A stretch of 64,000 bases of DNA from Bicyclus anynana. Taxonomy: Eukaryota; Arthropoda; Insecta; Lepidoptera; Nymphalidae. Under the pieces are notes generated by a model, which saw nothing but the letters and a program-made list of their open reading frames with translations, was not told the origin of the DNA and ran no database searches. The stretch lies in NCBI RefSeq assembly GCF_947172395.1, contig NC_069105.1, positions 1,550,001 to 1,614,000 on the forward strand. Direction: 5' to 3'. Every line of letters starts with the position of its first letter. Positions within the stretch are counted from its first letter, which is position 1. Both the position numbers and the translations under genes were made by a program. This document shows positions 11,066 to 20,550 of the stretch, piece after piece.

Positions 11066-11505
11066 TTTGACAACCCTAGAGCTTTAAAGCTGGCTCTTCT
11101 AATTGATTCGATCTACTCTATAAATAACTATGAGTTCCGTGTATTTTCCGATAAGGTTTTTTATAGATTTATAGTTTTCACACGGTGTTCACTCTTACAC
11201 ACCTCATTTATAGTAATTGGAATCAATTTTTCAATTACAACCTTTTTTATGGAGACGCTCTTTCGTAATAGTGTAAGAGTCTATAAAAAAAAACAAAAAT
11301 TATTTTGGTCTTTATTATCAACCTATTAATGTGTTTATGATATCCACCGTAAGCACCGGATGACATTTGTAATTTGTATCGTAGTATGTGGATGACATTT
11401 TGTCAATTGATTTGTTTTTTTTTTTATATTGATAGGTAACTTATAAAGACCAAAATAGGAAGTAGGTCAGCTGTAGGCTAATTCACTAACGTTGACGTTT
11501 TTTTT
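11066..11505. other. No gene seen
   Basis: AT-rich. No frame or repeat family recognised. Confidence 0.35.
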
Positions 11506-11768
11506 ATGCGCGGTGGATTTACAAAACGGAGGTCCTGGGTTCGATCCCCGGCTGGGCAGATTGAGATTTTCTTAATTGGTCCAGGTCTGGCTTCGGCCGT
11601 GGCTAGTTACCGCCCTACCGGCAAAGACGTTCCGCCAAGCGATTTAGCATTCCGGTACGATGTCGTGTAGAAACTGAAAAGGGGTGTGGATTTTCATCTT
11701 AGCATGCATCATCACTTACCATCAGGTCAGATTGTAGTCAAGGGCTAACTTGTAAAGAATAAAAAAGT
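11506..11768 (+). mobile_element. SINE-A, 5' truncated
   Basis: Starts TATGCGCGGTGGATTTAC inside the head, with an intact B box (GGTTCGATCCCCGGCTGGG). It continues to the AAGGGCTAACTTGTAAAG tail and AATAAAAAA. The CTCCTCCTAACAAGTTAGC segment is deleted. Confidence 0.85.
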
Positions 11769-12149
11769 ATAGTCTACAATCTGACCCTGAAGGAAAAAGG
11801 ATCCACGCGAGGACAATCTATTTTACTTAACTTTCCTTGACTCTAACCCGCTGTTATTAATGATCTAGCCCCAAAGAGACGTGCTTCTATAGTTTTTTTT
11901 TTTTTTTATAAATATGACGAATGACTTATCTTTTAGGGAACCATTAATTCGGAGAATGGGAAATAAATGTCATCCATTTGCCAGAAAAATGAGCCCGAGT
12001 TCAAACATAAACCTCATATGAGTACAGTACATTTCTTATGATTTCGTTCGGATGGATATATGGATATGGATTTATATCCTTATGATGTGGGGCCATATTT
12101 TTATTTTTTTGAGTGATTGGAATTGGATAACGATTCTATTTTATACATT

Positions 12150-12375
12150 AGTAGCGGACGCACATGACTTTGTCCGCGTGAAATTTAGTGTTTCACAAAT
12201 CCATCGGGAACCATGGATTTTTCAGGGACGAAAACTGCCCTATATGTTAATCCAGAGTAAAATGTATTTACATTCTAAATTTCAGACAAATCTATTCAGT
12301 AGTTGCGGCGTTAAAGAGTAACAAACATCCGAACAAACATCCTTACAAACTTTCGCGTTTATAATATAAGTAGGA
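12150..12375 (-). mobile_element. HelB element
   Basis: In plus view GTAGCGGACGCACATGACTT is the decayed 3' end (CTAG to GTAG). The element runs through TTTCAGGGACGAAAACTG to CGCGTTTATAATATAAGTAGGA, whose complement is the TCC start. Confidence 0.8.
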
Positions 12376-12399
12376 CTATTTATAATTAATATATTATAG

Positions 12400-12612
12400 C
12401 CGATGGATGTTGGCGTCCCAAGGTGCATGAATGGCGACCCCGCACTAGAAAGCGCAGTGTTGTTTGACCCCCCACTAGGTGGACTGACGCCATCAAGCGA
12501 GTCGCAGCAAATCGCTGGATGCAGGTGGCTCAGTATCGTGATGTTTGGAAGTCCCTACAGAAGGCCTATGTCCTGCAGTGGACGTCCATCGGCTGATATG
12601 ATGATGATGATG
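12400..12612 (+). pseudogene. RTE LINE 3' end
   Basis: From GATGGATGTTGGCGTCCC to GTGGACGTCCATCGGCTGAT, followed by (ATG)n. It covers the GPKV..EWRPRT to W-T-S-I-G part of the protein. One or more indels break the frame (12490-12505). Confidence 0.8.
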
Positions 12613-12886
12613 ATGAGTAGCTATTAAATTATGTGTGCAAAGTTTTGTATAGTAGTCGTAGTGGCTAGATGCTAATGAAATAATAATAGCCTAGCACAAG
12701 ATAATATGAGAATGTGGATTAAAAAATAATATATCATGAAATATCAGGTTTCACATATCCTCAATTACAGTTTCTTATAATATTTTCATTCATTTAAAAC
12801 TAAATTAATTTTCCAGATTAATTAAACCTGGTTAAAGCATATTTTAGACTTTCAATAAAATCTGCACTTATTGCCTACGATAGACA
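12613..12886. other. No gene seen
   Basis: AT-rich, nothing recognised. Confidence 0.3.
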
Positions 12887-13017
12887 TCATTATCAACCCA
12901 TATCCTGCTCACTGCTGAGCTAGAGTCTCCTCTCAGAATGAGTGTGGTTAGGCTAATATTCCACCATGCTGGCCCAATGCGGATTGGCAGACTTCACACA
13001 CGCATTAATTAAGAAAA
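12887..13017 (-). mobile_element. SINE-B 3' part
   Basis: Minus-strand tail half: ATCATTATCAACCCATAT to TTCACACACGCATTAATTAA. The head half is absent. Confidence 0.8.
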
Positions 13018-13179
13018 AGGCGAGTCCACATAAAATATATGAAAACTACAGGAAATATGGCGGTAGAGCGTTTTGTGGTTGTGGCCGGTGGTGTGCGGGG
13101 GCCCTTAACTGAATTCGTAAACATCAAATAAAGTACTTCTTTTAGAAATCGTCCGAAAATAACCATTTATACACGTGCG

Positions 13180-13646
13180 ACCGCGCACCGGAAAGCGCAG
13201 TGTTGGTCGACCCCCCATTATACCACAGCCTTTCTTGATGAGTACTGTTTACCAACAAAGAAATTAGAAATGAAAGTAGAAAACATACATCATTTCATAA
13301 ATTATTTATTTTAAATTATGTATAGTTTGTTTATAAAATGTTATATAATCATATCTAATTATTCTAAACTTATTAATGAAATTTATTTTCATTAATTTAT
13401 GACCAAATTAATTAAAATTATTATTAGATGTGAAATGACTAGTGATTTATACCCTCGCTTTTAATTTGTTTGTTGGTAAACAGTACTTATCAAGAAAGGC
13501 TGTAGTATTATAGGTGGACCGAAGATATCAAGCGGGTTGCAGGGAGCCGCTGGATGCTGGCGGCTCGAGACCGTTTTGTTTGGAAGCCCATGCTAGAGGC
13601 CTATGTCCAGTAGTGGACGTCCATCGTCTGTTAATGATGACGACAC
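13180..13646 (+). pseudogene. RTE LINE 3' end, split by a MITE
   Basis: 13186-13220 carries CACCGGAAAGCGCAGTGTTG and GACCCCCCA. 13511-13640 resumes with TAGGTGGACCGAAGATATCA and ends TGGACGTCCATCGTCTG. Removing 13221-13507 plus one TTA restores an almost normal RTE order at this point. Confidence 0.85.
13221..13507. mobile_element. TIR element (MITE), 287 bp
   Basis: Terminal inverted repeats of about 35-40 bp: left TACCACAGCCTTTCTTGATG, right (complement) TACTACAGCCTTTCTTGATA, both continuing into AGTACTGTTTACCAACAAA. It is flanked by TTA on each side (13218-13220, 13508-13510). The interior is AT-rich with no ORF. A 3-bp TTA duplication would suit a PIF/Harbinger-type element. A TA duplication is an alternative reading. 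Confidence 0.85.
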
Positions 13647-14025
13647 ATCCGTTTCCTGTAGCACATACTAACATTTTTTTACGTCTCACACAATACTCAT
13701 ACATACATACTACGTGGTATTGTTTGCACGTCTGTCGTTCATTCCACCCAATCACTATATGATTTAAATTATCATCACACAATATGCGTTATTGTGAATG
13801 ATGTCATTATATATTATGGTTGTTATGGGTTACGTCATCGGTCGGAAAAGGAAATGGTTCTTTATAATGACTTTATTTTACTCGAAGTCGAATTAGTCTG
13901 ATCTCGAATAAAGCCTACTTACGATGGAAAAAAGGCTAATTTTAATTTAGGTGTAGTTACTGAAAATTAGTGATTTCCTACAAATATTATCAACCCGATA
14001 CTGCGAAAATAATAATAAAATAAAA
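13647..14025. other. No gene seen
   Basis: Frames around 13514-13782 on both strands derive from the RTE remnant and adjoining sequence. No separate gene. Confidence 0.35.
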
Positions 14026-14337
14026 GCCGTGATAGCCCAGTGAATAGGATCTATGCCTCCAATTCCGGAGGGTGTGGGTTCGAATCCGGTCTGGGGCATG
14101 CACCTCCATCTTTTCAGTTGTGTGCATTTTAAGGAATTAAATATCACATGTCTGAAATGTTGGAGGAAAACATCGTGAGGAAACCTGCATACCAGAGAAT
14201 TTTCTTAATTCTCTGCCTTTGTGAAGTCTGCTAATCCGCATTGGGCCGTGGTGGACTATTAGCCTAACTCCTCTCATTCTGGGAGGATACTCGATGTCAG
14301 CAGTGAGCCGAATATGGGTTGATAATAACATGATGAC
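14026..14337 (+). mobile_element. SINE-B, full length
   Basis: GCCGTGATAGCCCAGTGAAT to ATATGGGTTGATAATAACAT. The B box is intact (GGTTCGAATCCGGTCTGGGG). Confidence 0.88.
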
Positions 14338-14369
14338 ATGAATAAGCGTAAATAAAATAGGTTAAATTT

Positions 14370-14580
14370 TCAACCCACTTCAAAAAAGGAGGAGGTTTTA
14401 AATTCGACGCGTAGGTATGTTTTCATTTTTTTTAAATGTTAGTTACCTCATAACTTCGTCATTTATTAACCAATTTTGAAAATAATTTAAATTTTCTGTT
14501 TGTAAGAGTATATATTTCCAAATTGGTCCCACTTCATTTTCATGAAAAACGGTTCAGTGATTTTGTGTTAAAATTAAAAT
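14370..14580 (+). repeat. Dispersed repeat with CAAAAAAGGAGGAGG motif
   Basis: CAACCCACTTCAAAAAAGGA, GAGGAGGTTTTAAATTCGAC, a T-rich run and GTTAGTTACCTCATAACTTC resemble, from memory, a common lepidopteran repeat. A fragment of the same motif appears in reverse at 17395-17430. Confidence 0.45.
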
Positions 14581-14666
14581 AACTGAAATACGTGTTTCAG
14601 GTCGGTTCCATTTTTATGTTAAAAGATTGGTGAAACATATGATTTTACATTATTTTAAAAATAATA

Positions 14667-14726
<60 letters not shown>

Positions 14727-14733
14727 TATCATC
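14667..14733. repeat. (CAT)n microsatellite
   Basis: About 20 near-perfect CAT units directly next to the RTE 3' end at 14742. It is most simply the expanded (ATG)n tail of that minus-strand insertion. Confidence 0.95.
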
Positions 14734-14741
14734 AACAACAA

Positions 14742-15035
14742 CAGTCGATGGACGTCCACTGCTGGACATAGGCCTCATGCATAGACTTGACGGTCTGGAG
14801 CCGCGAGTATCCAGCGGCTCCCTGCAACCCGCTTGATGTCCTCAGTCTACCTTGTGAGGGGTCGACCATCACTGCGCTTTCCGGTGCGGGGTCGCCATTC
14901 CAGCACCTTGGGACCCCAACGTCCATCGGCTGTTCGAACTATGTGGCCTGCTCATTACCACTTCAGCTTCGCGACTCGCTGAGCTATATCAGTGACTTGA
15001 TTCTTCTGCAGATCTCCTCATTTCTGATTTGATCA
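14742..15035 (-). pseudogene. RTE LINE 3' end
   Basis: Minus-strand copy: in plus view GTCGATGGACGTCCACTGCT at the tail, GGGGTCGCCATTCCAGCACC in the middle, and CAGATCTCCTCATTTCTGAT upstream. It retains the EIRRxxK..DIAQR to W-T-S-I region with frame breaks. Confidence 0.85.
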
Positions 15036-15128
15036 CGAATAAAAATAATACAATATTTTTAAAATAATGTAAATTGATATGATAGTCCCTACTAAGTAGT
15101 AAGTCTCGGTACCGATAACCAGAAAATC

Positions 15129-15463
15129 AATGTGTTAAAAAACATTTACTTAGTCGAGGGTACTACAACATTGATGAGTTCCTTAATGATAAAGATGCTT
15201 GGAGGCCGTTGGATCAGCTTCCACCTTCACACAGAAAGTAAAACTATAAGAAATGTAAACAGTAATTGTTATCAATTGTAAATTATAATACTGTATGACT
15301 TTTTCAAAAGAGCAACTGTTGAGTTTCTTGCCGGTATCTTCTCAGCAGAACCTGCCTTCCGAACCGGTGGTAGAATCTTTACAAATAGTCAACTGACGTG
15401 TCAAAAGTGCTTGTAAACTGAGCCTACTTGAAATAAATGATTTTTGATTTTGATTTTGATTTT
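15129..15463 (+). pseudogene. JK1 LINE 3' end
   Basis: The in-frame tail ends GYYNIDEFLNDKDAWRPLD, then QLPPSHRK and a stop at 15241. A 3' UTR (GAGCAACTGTTGAGTTTCTT, CTTCCGAACCGGTGGTAGAA, AAACTGAGCCTACTTGAAAT) and a (GATTTT)n tail follow. This is the carboxy end of a Jockey/CR1-type reverse-transcriptase protein. Other copies are at 22533 (minus) and 25575 (plus). Confidence 0.85.
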
Positions 15464-15837
15464 CAAGTTGAAGTACGTTTGTTTGTAACTAACATAAGTA
15501 AGTTTGAGACACAGAGGTTTAGGAGACTCTTCTCTAAACGCACCTCATCACATAGTTAAACCTACATTAAGCACCCAGTATAAGCGGAAATGAAAAATTA
15601 ACATACAAATTGATTTCCATAGAATCGCAGCGACTCAATCTCTCCCGATACTGTTTATCTTTGGTACGACGCGAGACTATTGACACAGTCTAATAGATTT
15701 CGCTCCGGAGTATTACTGGAAAGATTTCAATATTTCATACTAAAGCAGGGCTTACACGAAGGGTAAAGCAGTCAGGATATACTGTTTCAAGCTGTGACTG
15801 CATAATGAGCTATAGACTTCTCATCATCATCGTCACA
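15464..15837. other. No gene seen
   Basis: Apparently unique sequence with no supported frame. Confidence 0.35.
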
Positions 15838-15889
15838 TTTTTTTTTATTCTTTACAATTTAGCCCTTGACTACAATCTCACCTGATGGT
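15838..15889 (-). mobile_element. SINE-A tail fragment
   Basis: TTTTTTATTCTTTACAATTT to AATCTCACCTGATGGTT, only the last 50 bp of the family. It abuts a piece of the MITE found whole at 60527-60746. Confidence 0.75.
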
Positions 15890-15937
15890 TTTAACGTATC
15901 GCTTGTTTAATTCTCGTGCGAATGAGACCTTAGCTAA
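15890..15937 (-). mobile_element. MITE-I terminal fragment
   Basis: AATTCTCGTGCGAATGAGAC matches the terminal inverted repeat of the MITE at 60527-60746. The rest is missing. Confidence 0.55.
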
Positions 15938-16334
15938 GAATGTCTTAACTACTACGAATTCCACTATACTGACGTTATGGCAGTTCAAATTCTGAGAGTT
16001 ATTCACACACATCGAATTCAAATTCTGCACATATCAGATCTCAGAATTTACGTAAGACCTCACAATTCTAGTGCGCCATAATTCGAGAATTTCTATCAAA
16101 CAATGCATCGAGCAATAAGTACCTTTGAAGCACTTCGTGAGCACGTGGTATGCCTTGTTACTGTCGACTGTAGCCTGTCACGGCCAGACATGCCTATTTT
16201 TATGACAGCTGTAACTTTGTAATACTTGAGAAGAATGCTGAGTATTTCGTGGACAGTACATAAAACGAATGCATCGGTGATGACTCGAGAAACTTTGCGA
16301 TATCTTTTCGGCCGAAATTCCTCAGTGCCTGAAG

Positions 16335-16783
16335 ACAACAGTCTTCGAACTGTGCGTGTTGCCAGTGACGACGTATGGTTCCGAGAATTCGTCGCTAACT
16401 ATGGGCCTCATAAGAAGACTTAGAGTCACACAGCGGGCGATCGAACGAGCTATGTAAGGAGTATATCTGCATGATCGAATCAGAAATGAAGAGATCCGCA
16501 GAAGTCAACGACATAGCTCAACGAGTTGCAAAGCTGAAGTGGCAATGGGCGGGGCACATAGTTCGAAGAGCCGATGGACGTTGGGGTCCCAAAGTGCTGG
16601 AATGGCGACCCAGCACTATTAAGCGCAGTGTTGGTCGACACTCTACCAGGTGGACTGACGACATCCAGCGAGTCGCAGGTATTCGCTGGATGCAGGCAGC
16701 TCAGTATCGTGATGTTTGGAAGTCCCTACAAAAGGCCTATGTCCTGCAGTGGACGTCCATCGGCTGATATGATGATGATACTT
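16335..16783 (+). pseudogene. RTE LINE 3' end, longest plus copy
   Basis: Starts within a CVLPV-T-TYGSE segment, then a tract equivalent to MGLIRRLRVTQRAIERAM, then RIRNEEIRR-like, AQRVAKLKWQWAGHIVRRAD, GPKVLEWRP, GR..TRWTDDI and a terminal TSIG, ending in TGATATGATGATGAT. The last 98 codons (16471-16767) are open. Upstream a stop (TAAGG near 16455) and a frameshift break it. Just upstream, 16226-16290 may encode another LINE remnant (RRMLSISW). Confidence 0.85.
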
Positions 16784-16867
16784 GGATAATTGAGGATCTA
16801 GACCCTTGAAACCTACTACCTTACAAAGCCTTACTGTCCAAACTCCATTATTGGCTATCGTACTTAC

Positions 16868-17051
16868 CTATGACATAAGCACGACCTGCAAAGTGACATT
16901 CTTCATGAAATGAGGTAAGTCTCGCCATCGGATCTACAAAGCGTTGTAGCATTCCTCGACGTTCAACTGGGACCTTCTCTAAGACGCATTCTTTTAACAC
17001 AGAAGACCTTGTCGGATTGTAATGCTTTCTTGTGTTATTTGGTGTAGCCAT
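16868..17051 (-). other. Possible coding exon, low confidence
   Basis: A minus-strand frame starts with ATG at 17051 in a fair context (purine at -3, G at +4). It begins MATPNNTRKHYNPTRSSVLK and runs 61 codons to a consensus donor AG|GTAAGT (donor bases 16867-16862), with a stop at 16848 if read through. The peptide is mixed and not low-complexity. I recognise no family. Against it, a plus-strand AG|GTAAGT also lies at 16913-16920, and a 60-70 codon frame can arise by chance. Confidence 0.2.
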
Positions 17052-17201
17052 TTCTAGCTGTCATCCAGTTGCATTCTGTATGTCATAATTAATTAAATAA
17101 AGATTTAAAATAAAAAAGATGAACACAAAGAAAAATGTTTACTCGCCTAAAAATACTAATAATAATGTCATTCAAGATTTTTAAAATTCTACCCTAACCT
17201 C

Positions 17202-17270
17202 CATTCGCACGAGAACTTTTTTAACGGACGTTAAAAAAGCGTTGATGCGATGCGACCGATGTTACGATGC
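17202..17270 (+). mobile_element. MITE-I terminal fragment
   Basis: ACCTCCATTCGCACGAGAAC and TTTTTTAACGGACGTTAAAA match the left end of the MITE at 60527. The remainder is absent. Confidence 0.55.
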
Positions 17271-17755
17271 AGATAAGTGGACGCCTACTTTTAATCATTC
17301 GTTTACTAATTCTTCCATTTGTATATCTGCTTAAATAGATGACGATATTTATTTATAATGGGCAGACTCAATATTTATATGAAAAAACAATCAACTTTCG
17401 AACCTCCTTCTTTTTGAACTCGGTTAAAAAGAAAATTGTTTCTCTTTTGTTAAAAGTAAAGGAGATGGTCCAAAATCGTATGGAGCCCAGGATCAGTCAT
17501 TGTACCATGGCGGAAATAAAAGATTTTTTAACTATTTTTGATTATACAAATCTACGAATTTACTTTAATTCTTTCGAAATAATATTCATTATCTCCCAAG
17601 AAATGCAACACTATTATGGGTATTAATGGCGGATTGATGACATTTTCAATGCAGTAGTCGATTTGACGTTTGCTGTCAATTGTTATGTCATAGTTGCTTT
17701 AAGGGCGCCATCTTGATATAACACAAAAACTTTTTTAATTTTATTTATTTCTTTT
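17271..17755. other. No gene seen
   Basis: AT-rich. 17395-17430 carries a reversed piece of the repeat described at 14370. The 95-codon frame at 17339-17626 overlaps that repeat and has no domain. The last five bases, CTTTT, are the left target duplication of the LTR element. Confidence 0.4.
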
Positions 17756-18017
17756 TGTTAGCGACGCAAATTATTATTATATTTAAAAAGTAAATCCCGA
17801 CCTTTGTAATTTGAAATTGTATGTTGTATGTATTTAATAAAATAAACGGGCATATAACGGAACGTATAACGTTCAAGGGAAACTGTCAGTTTTGACAGAT
17901 TTTTGAATAAGCCCAGTTCGTTACGAATTACCCAACTGTCTACATCCCTTGCAACGCTATACGTCCCGAAGAGCTCATTTTCGCCGATTATTTCTGTGTT
18001 TTGTTTCGTCCGTTACA
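17756..18017 (+). mobile_element. 5' LTR (262 bp)
   Basis: Starts TGTTAGCGACG and ends CGTCCGTTACA, the usual TG...CA. Base by base it reads identical to the 3' LTR at 19579-19840. It contains an AATAAA (17836-17841), a TATA-like ATATTTAAAAAG and a small hairpin (CTGTCA/TGACAG). It is preceded by CTTTT. Confidence 0.97.
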
Positions 18018-18069
18018 AAGTGGTCTTCGAGCTAGATCCTTATGTACGAGAATCTGCGACACAAAATTT

Positions 18070-19503
18070 ATGGAGGTACGAAGCGCTAGCTTAAGCCAGC
18101 TATTGGTTACGCAACGGCTTAAGCAGACACGGAACCAAGAGGTAGGTGAAGATGACGCCGCGCATAAGGCACGGGATAAAAGTATCAGTACCGGTCGTCA
18201 GGCGACCACATACGGTTCAACTACTGCACTATTATCAAAGAGACCACGATCATCGAAGGCAGTGAGTCTAACAAGGAGACGGTTGGAACTGGAGGCAGCT
18301 GCGGCTGAAGCAAAAGCCCGCATAGATAAGGAGCTTATAGAAAAAAGGCTTCAAGCTAACATTGCGGCACTGAAGGTAAAATACAGTCCATCAAAGTTGA
18401 AGGAGAAGGTGAGGTCAACGCGCGATCAACATGAACGGTCCGCGCACGATCAACACGAGCTGCAAGTACAATTCGTTCTGCAGGATGATACACATCTTGG
18501 CGAATTGTGCACGCCCGCCGTTGGATGCGGTGGCACTGAAGGTGCAGCTCCGTTGGTTTATGGTGCAAAGGGTCGATCAATCGTTGGCAATTCATCGGAA
18601 CCTGATAAGTCAATTTTAAAGACACCGAAGAGTCTACCTATACAAATAGGTCATATTAATAATTACACGAAGTGGCAGTCACTATTCATCGGAAAATATA
18701 GCCAAAAAATTGTACCTGTCACTGTAAAATTAAATACTTACGCTTCATGCGTTCACAATTATGAAGACAGCTCGCTAAAATGCATTAACATTACACCAGT
18801 CATGAAGTCAGTGCTAAGTTCGACGGTAACTTGCAAGCCGGTATACGACACAATAAGATTATGTCCGGCGGTGTTTACTCAAAACAAAAGTAACAACGCA
18901 GAGAAACACTTTGCTTTGGTAGAAAAATATCCGAGAGAACAAGTCATAATCATACCGAAACCGCGAGTACACACACCACAAGCCATCACGAACACTATGA
19001 GTATGTATTCAAACAATGATGTTGATTATTATTCCCAAAAACTAATTGTTTTCAAGTCGAAAGTAGCAAAAGCATGGTGTTTATCGCAAAATAGAATGTT
19101 AACTGCAGCGATAGGTATAATTTCAATCAGCGCACGGGACGAGCTACGTGTGAAAGAAACAAATATATGCGTAAGCGCCGATTATAATGAACGTTATGAC
19201 AAGAGGACGCAACGTTGTAAATCGTTTGAAAAACACTGCGCGACCTACCACGATTGTTTGCCGAACTACAGAGCGTCACTGAAAGTGAAGGGGACTAGAG
19301 ATGCACCGCGCGCACTTAGTAGCACAATCAAATGTGTAAAAGCGAGCGAAGACGCATTTTGTGAATGTTTAAACAGGGAAAAAATATGTTTTGTTGCACT
19401 CTGGTGCGTGAATCACGCTGACCGACGGCGGCCGCGCGCAGGCGGTGGATCTATAAGTCGATGTCAGCTGATTGTGTACCTACTTACCCACTCGTACCAA
19501 TAA
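18070..19503 (+). CDS. Gag-like single ORF of small LTR element
   Basis: This 477-residue frame starts at the first in-frame ATG (18070) and stops at 19501-19503. The frame is in fact open from 17911 inside the 5' LTR, but with no ATG there. Residues about 67-103 are highly charged and predicted coiled coil (VSLTRRRLELEAAAAEAKAR, then a basic ELIEKRLQ segment), resembling the amino-terminal region of BEL/Pao Gag. Residues 117-130 repeat a DQHE motif. The distal two thirds is basic and fairly rich in cysteine and tyrosine. It contains no CCHC knuckle, protease, YxDD or integrase motif that I can see. It could be a truncated Gag fused to unrelated sequence, or a frame kept open by recency. A protein function is inferred only. 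Confidence 0.6.
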   Translation: MEVRSASLSQLLVTQRLKQTRNQEVGEDDAAHKARDKSISTGRQATTYGSTTALLSKRPRSSKAVSLTRRRLELEAAAAEAKARIDKELIEKRLQANIAALKVKYSPSKLKEKVRSTRDQHERSAHDQHELQVQFVLQDDTHLGELCTPAVGCGGTEGAAPLVYGAKGRSIVGNSSEPDKSILKTPKSLPIQIGHINNYTKWQSLFIGKYSQKIVPVTVKLNTYASCVHNYEDSSLKCINITPVMKSVLSSTVTCKPVYDTIRLCPAVFTQNKSNNAEKHFALVEKYPREQVIIIPKPRVHTPQAITNTMSMYSNNDVDYYSQKLIVFKSKVAKAWCLSQNRMLTAAIGIISISARDELRVKETNICVSADYNERYDKRTQRCKSFEKHCATYHDCLPNYRASLKVKGTRDAPRALSSTIKCVKASEDAFCECLNREKICFVALWCVNHADRRRPRAGGGSISRCQLIVYLLTHSYQ

Positions 19504-19578
19504 AATAAAAGGGAACGATGGTGCGTCGCTAGTTATCCTACAGGATTGGAGTGCTGTGTCCAGCACTAGGGTGGGGTA

Positions 19579-19840
19579 TGTTAGCGACGCAAATTATTAT
19601 TATATTTAAAAAGTAAATCCCGACCTTTGTAATTTGAAATTGTATGTTGTATGTATTTAATAAAATAAACGGGCATATAACGGAACGTATAACGTTCAAG
19701 GGAAACTGTCAGTTTTGACAGATTTTTGAATAAGCCCAGTTCGTTACGAATTACCCAACTGTCTACATCCCTTGCAACGCTATACGTCCCGAAGAGCTCA
19801 TTTTCGCCGATTATTTCTGTGTTTTGTTTCGTCCGTTACA
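19579..19840 (+). mobile_element. 3' LTR (262 bp)
   Basis: Identical to the 5' LTR over all 262 positions as read. It is preceded by a purine-rich tract (19564-19578) and followed by the CTTTT duplication. Confidence 0.97.
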
Positions 19841-19845
19841 CTTTT

Positions 19846-20550
19846 CATTTAGTAAGATTTATTCACTTATTTAGATTTTAATAATATCCTTGTATTTTTT
19901 AAATTTTAAAGATACGGGGTACAAGAGTGGACCAGAAATGGACCATCTTCTTTGATGAAGTTTTAGCAGAGCAGCTGGTTGGTTGGTTGGTTGGTTGGTT
20001 GGTTGGTTGGTTGGTTGGTTGGTTGGTTGGTTAAAGTAAACATAATCCGGTAGCGACAATCAAAAATAACTTACCTGGGAATATCTACGTAGGTTGTAGA
20101 GACAATTATGTCGGGACCATATCATCTCCGTCTACTAAAGATATAGGTTAAGTCTAATAAAGCTGCATTCAGTACGTAACATGCAAGATTCTGCAACGTG
20201 CAATACCAGAGAGACACTCCGCTAGACTAGATTGTTCCGACTAATACCGGATCGAGCCGGCTCGAACTGGCTCGATCCAGATCAAACTGGATTAGATTTA
20301 TTAAAAAGCTAACCAAACGGCATGGGATTTTGATTACAAAGAGACGGGAAAAGAAAAGAGGATTTGAATAGTTAGTGTTTTGTAGTGCATTTATGGTTTA
20401 TGCAATCTGTAAATAACTAATACCAATAATGTGAATAATTTCTAGTAAGAACGAAAAGAAAGCTAATAAAAGCTGACGACTATTCAAGTAAGAGCTATTA
20501 AAAATAGGTTGGTATAAATTACTGACTTTCCTGATGTCTAAATTGTACTC
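19846..20550. other. No gene; (GGTT)n and short palindromes
   Basis: Holds the (GGTT)n array listed separately and an inverted repeat GGATCGAGCC (20249-20258) / GGCTCGATCC (20269-20278). No gene recognised. Confidence 0.4.
19976..20033. repeat. (GGTT)n microsatellite
   Basis: About 14 GGTT units, nearly perfect. The minus strand encodes a spurious QPTN repeat peptide. Confidence 0.97.

Larger units (their letters stand above)
17756..19840 (+). mobile_element. Small LTR retrotransposon, BEL/Pao-like, 2085 bp
   Basis: Complete element: identical 262-bp LTRs, a 1561-bp internal region, and CTTTT target duplications (17751-17755 and 19841-19845). AAGTGGTCTTCGAGC directly follows the 5' LTR, where the primer-binding site should lie. 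A purine-rich AGGGTGGGGTA precedes the 3' LTR. The 5-bp duplication, TGTT...ACA termini and post-LTR sequence remind me of BEL/Pao elements, but no pol is visible to confirm this. Identical LTRs imply a very recent insertion. Lacking protease, RT and integrase, it would need proteins in trans. Confidence 0.93.

Noticed and set aside
18001..18069. Extension of the LTR-element protein to 18001
   Set aside because: That start is TTG. The first in-frame ATG is at 18070. The upstream part lies in the LTR and primer-binding region.
18356..18625. Minus-strand 89-codon frame and plus 62-codon frame in the LTR element
   Set aside because: Shadow frames of the long plus-strand ORF, without domains.
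19871..20059. 62-codon frame with QPTN repeats
   Set aside because: Created by the (GGTT)n microsatellite.
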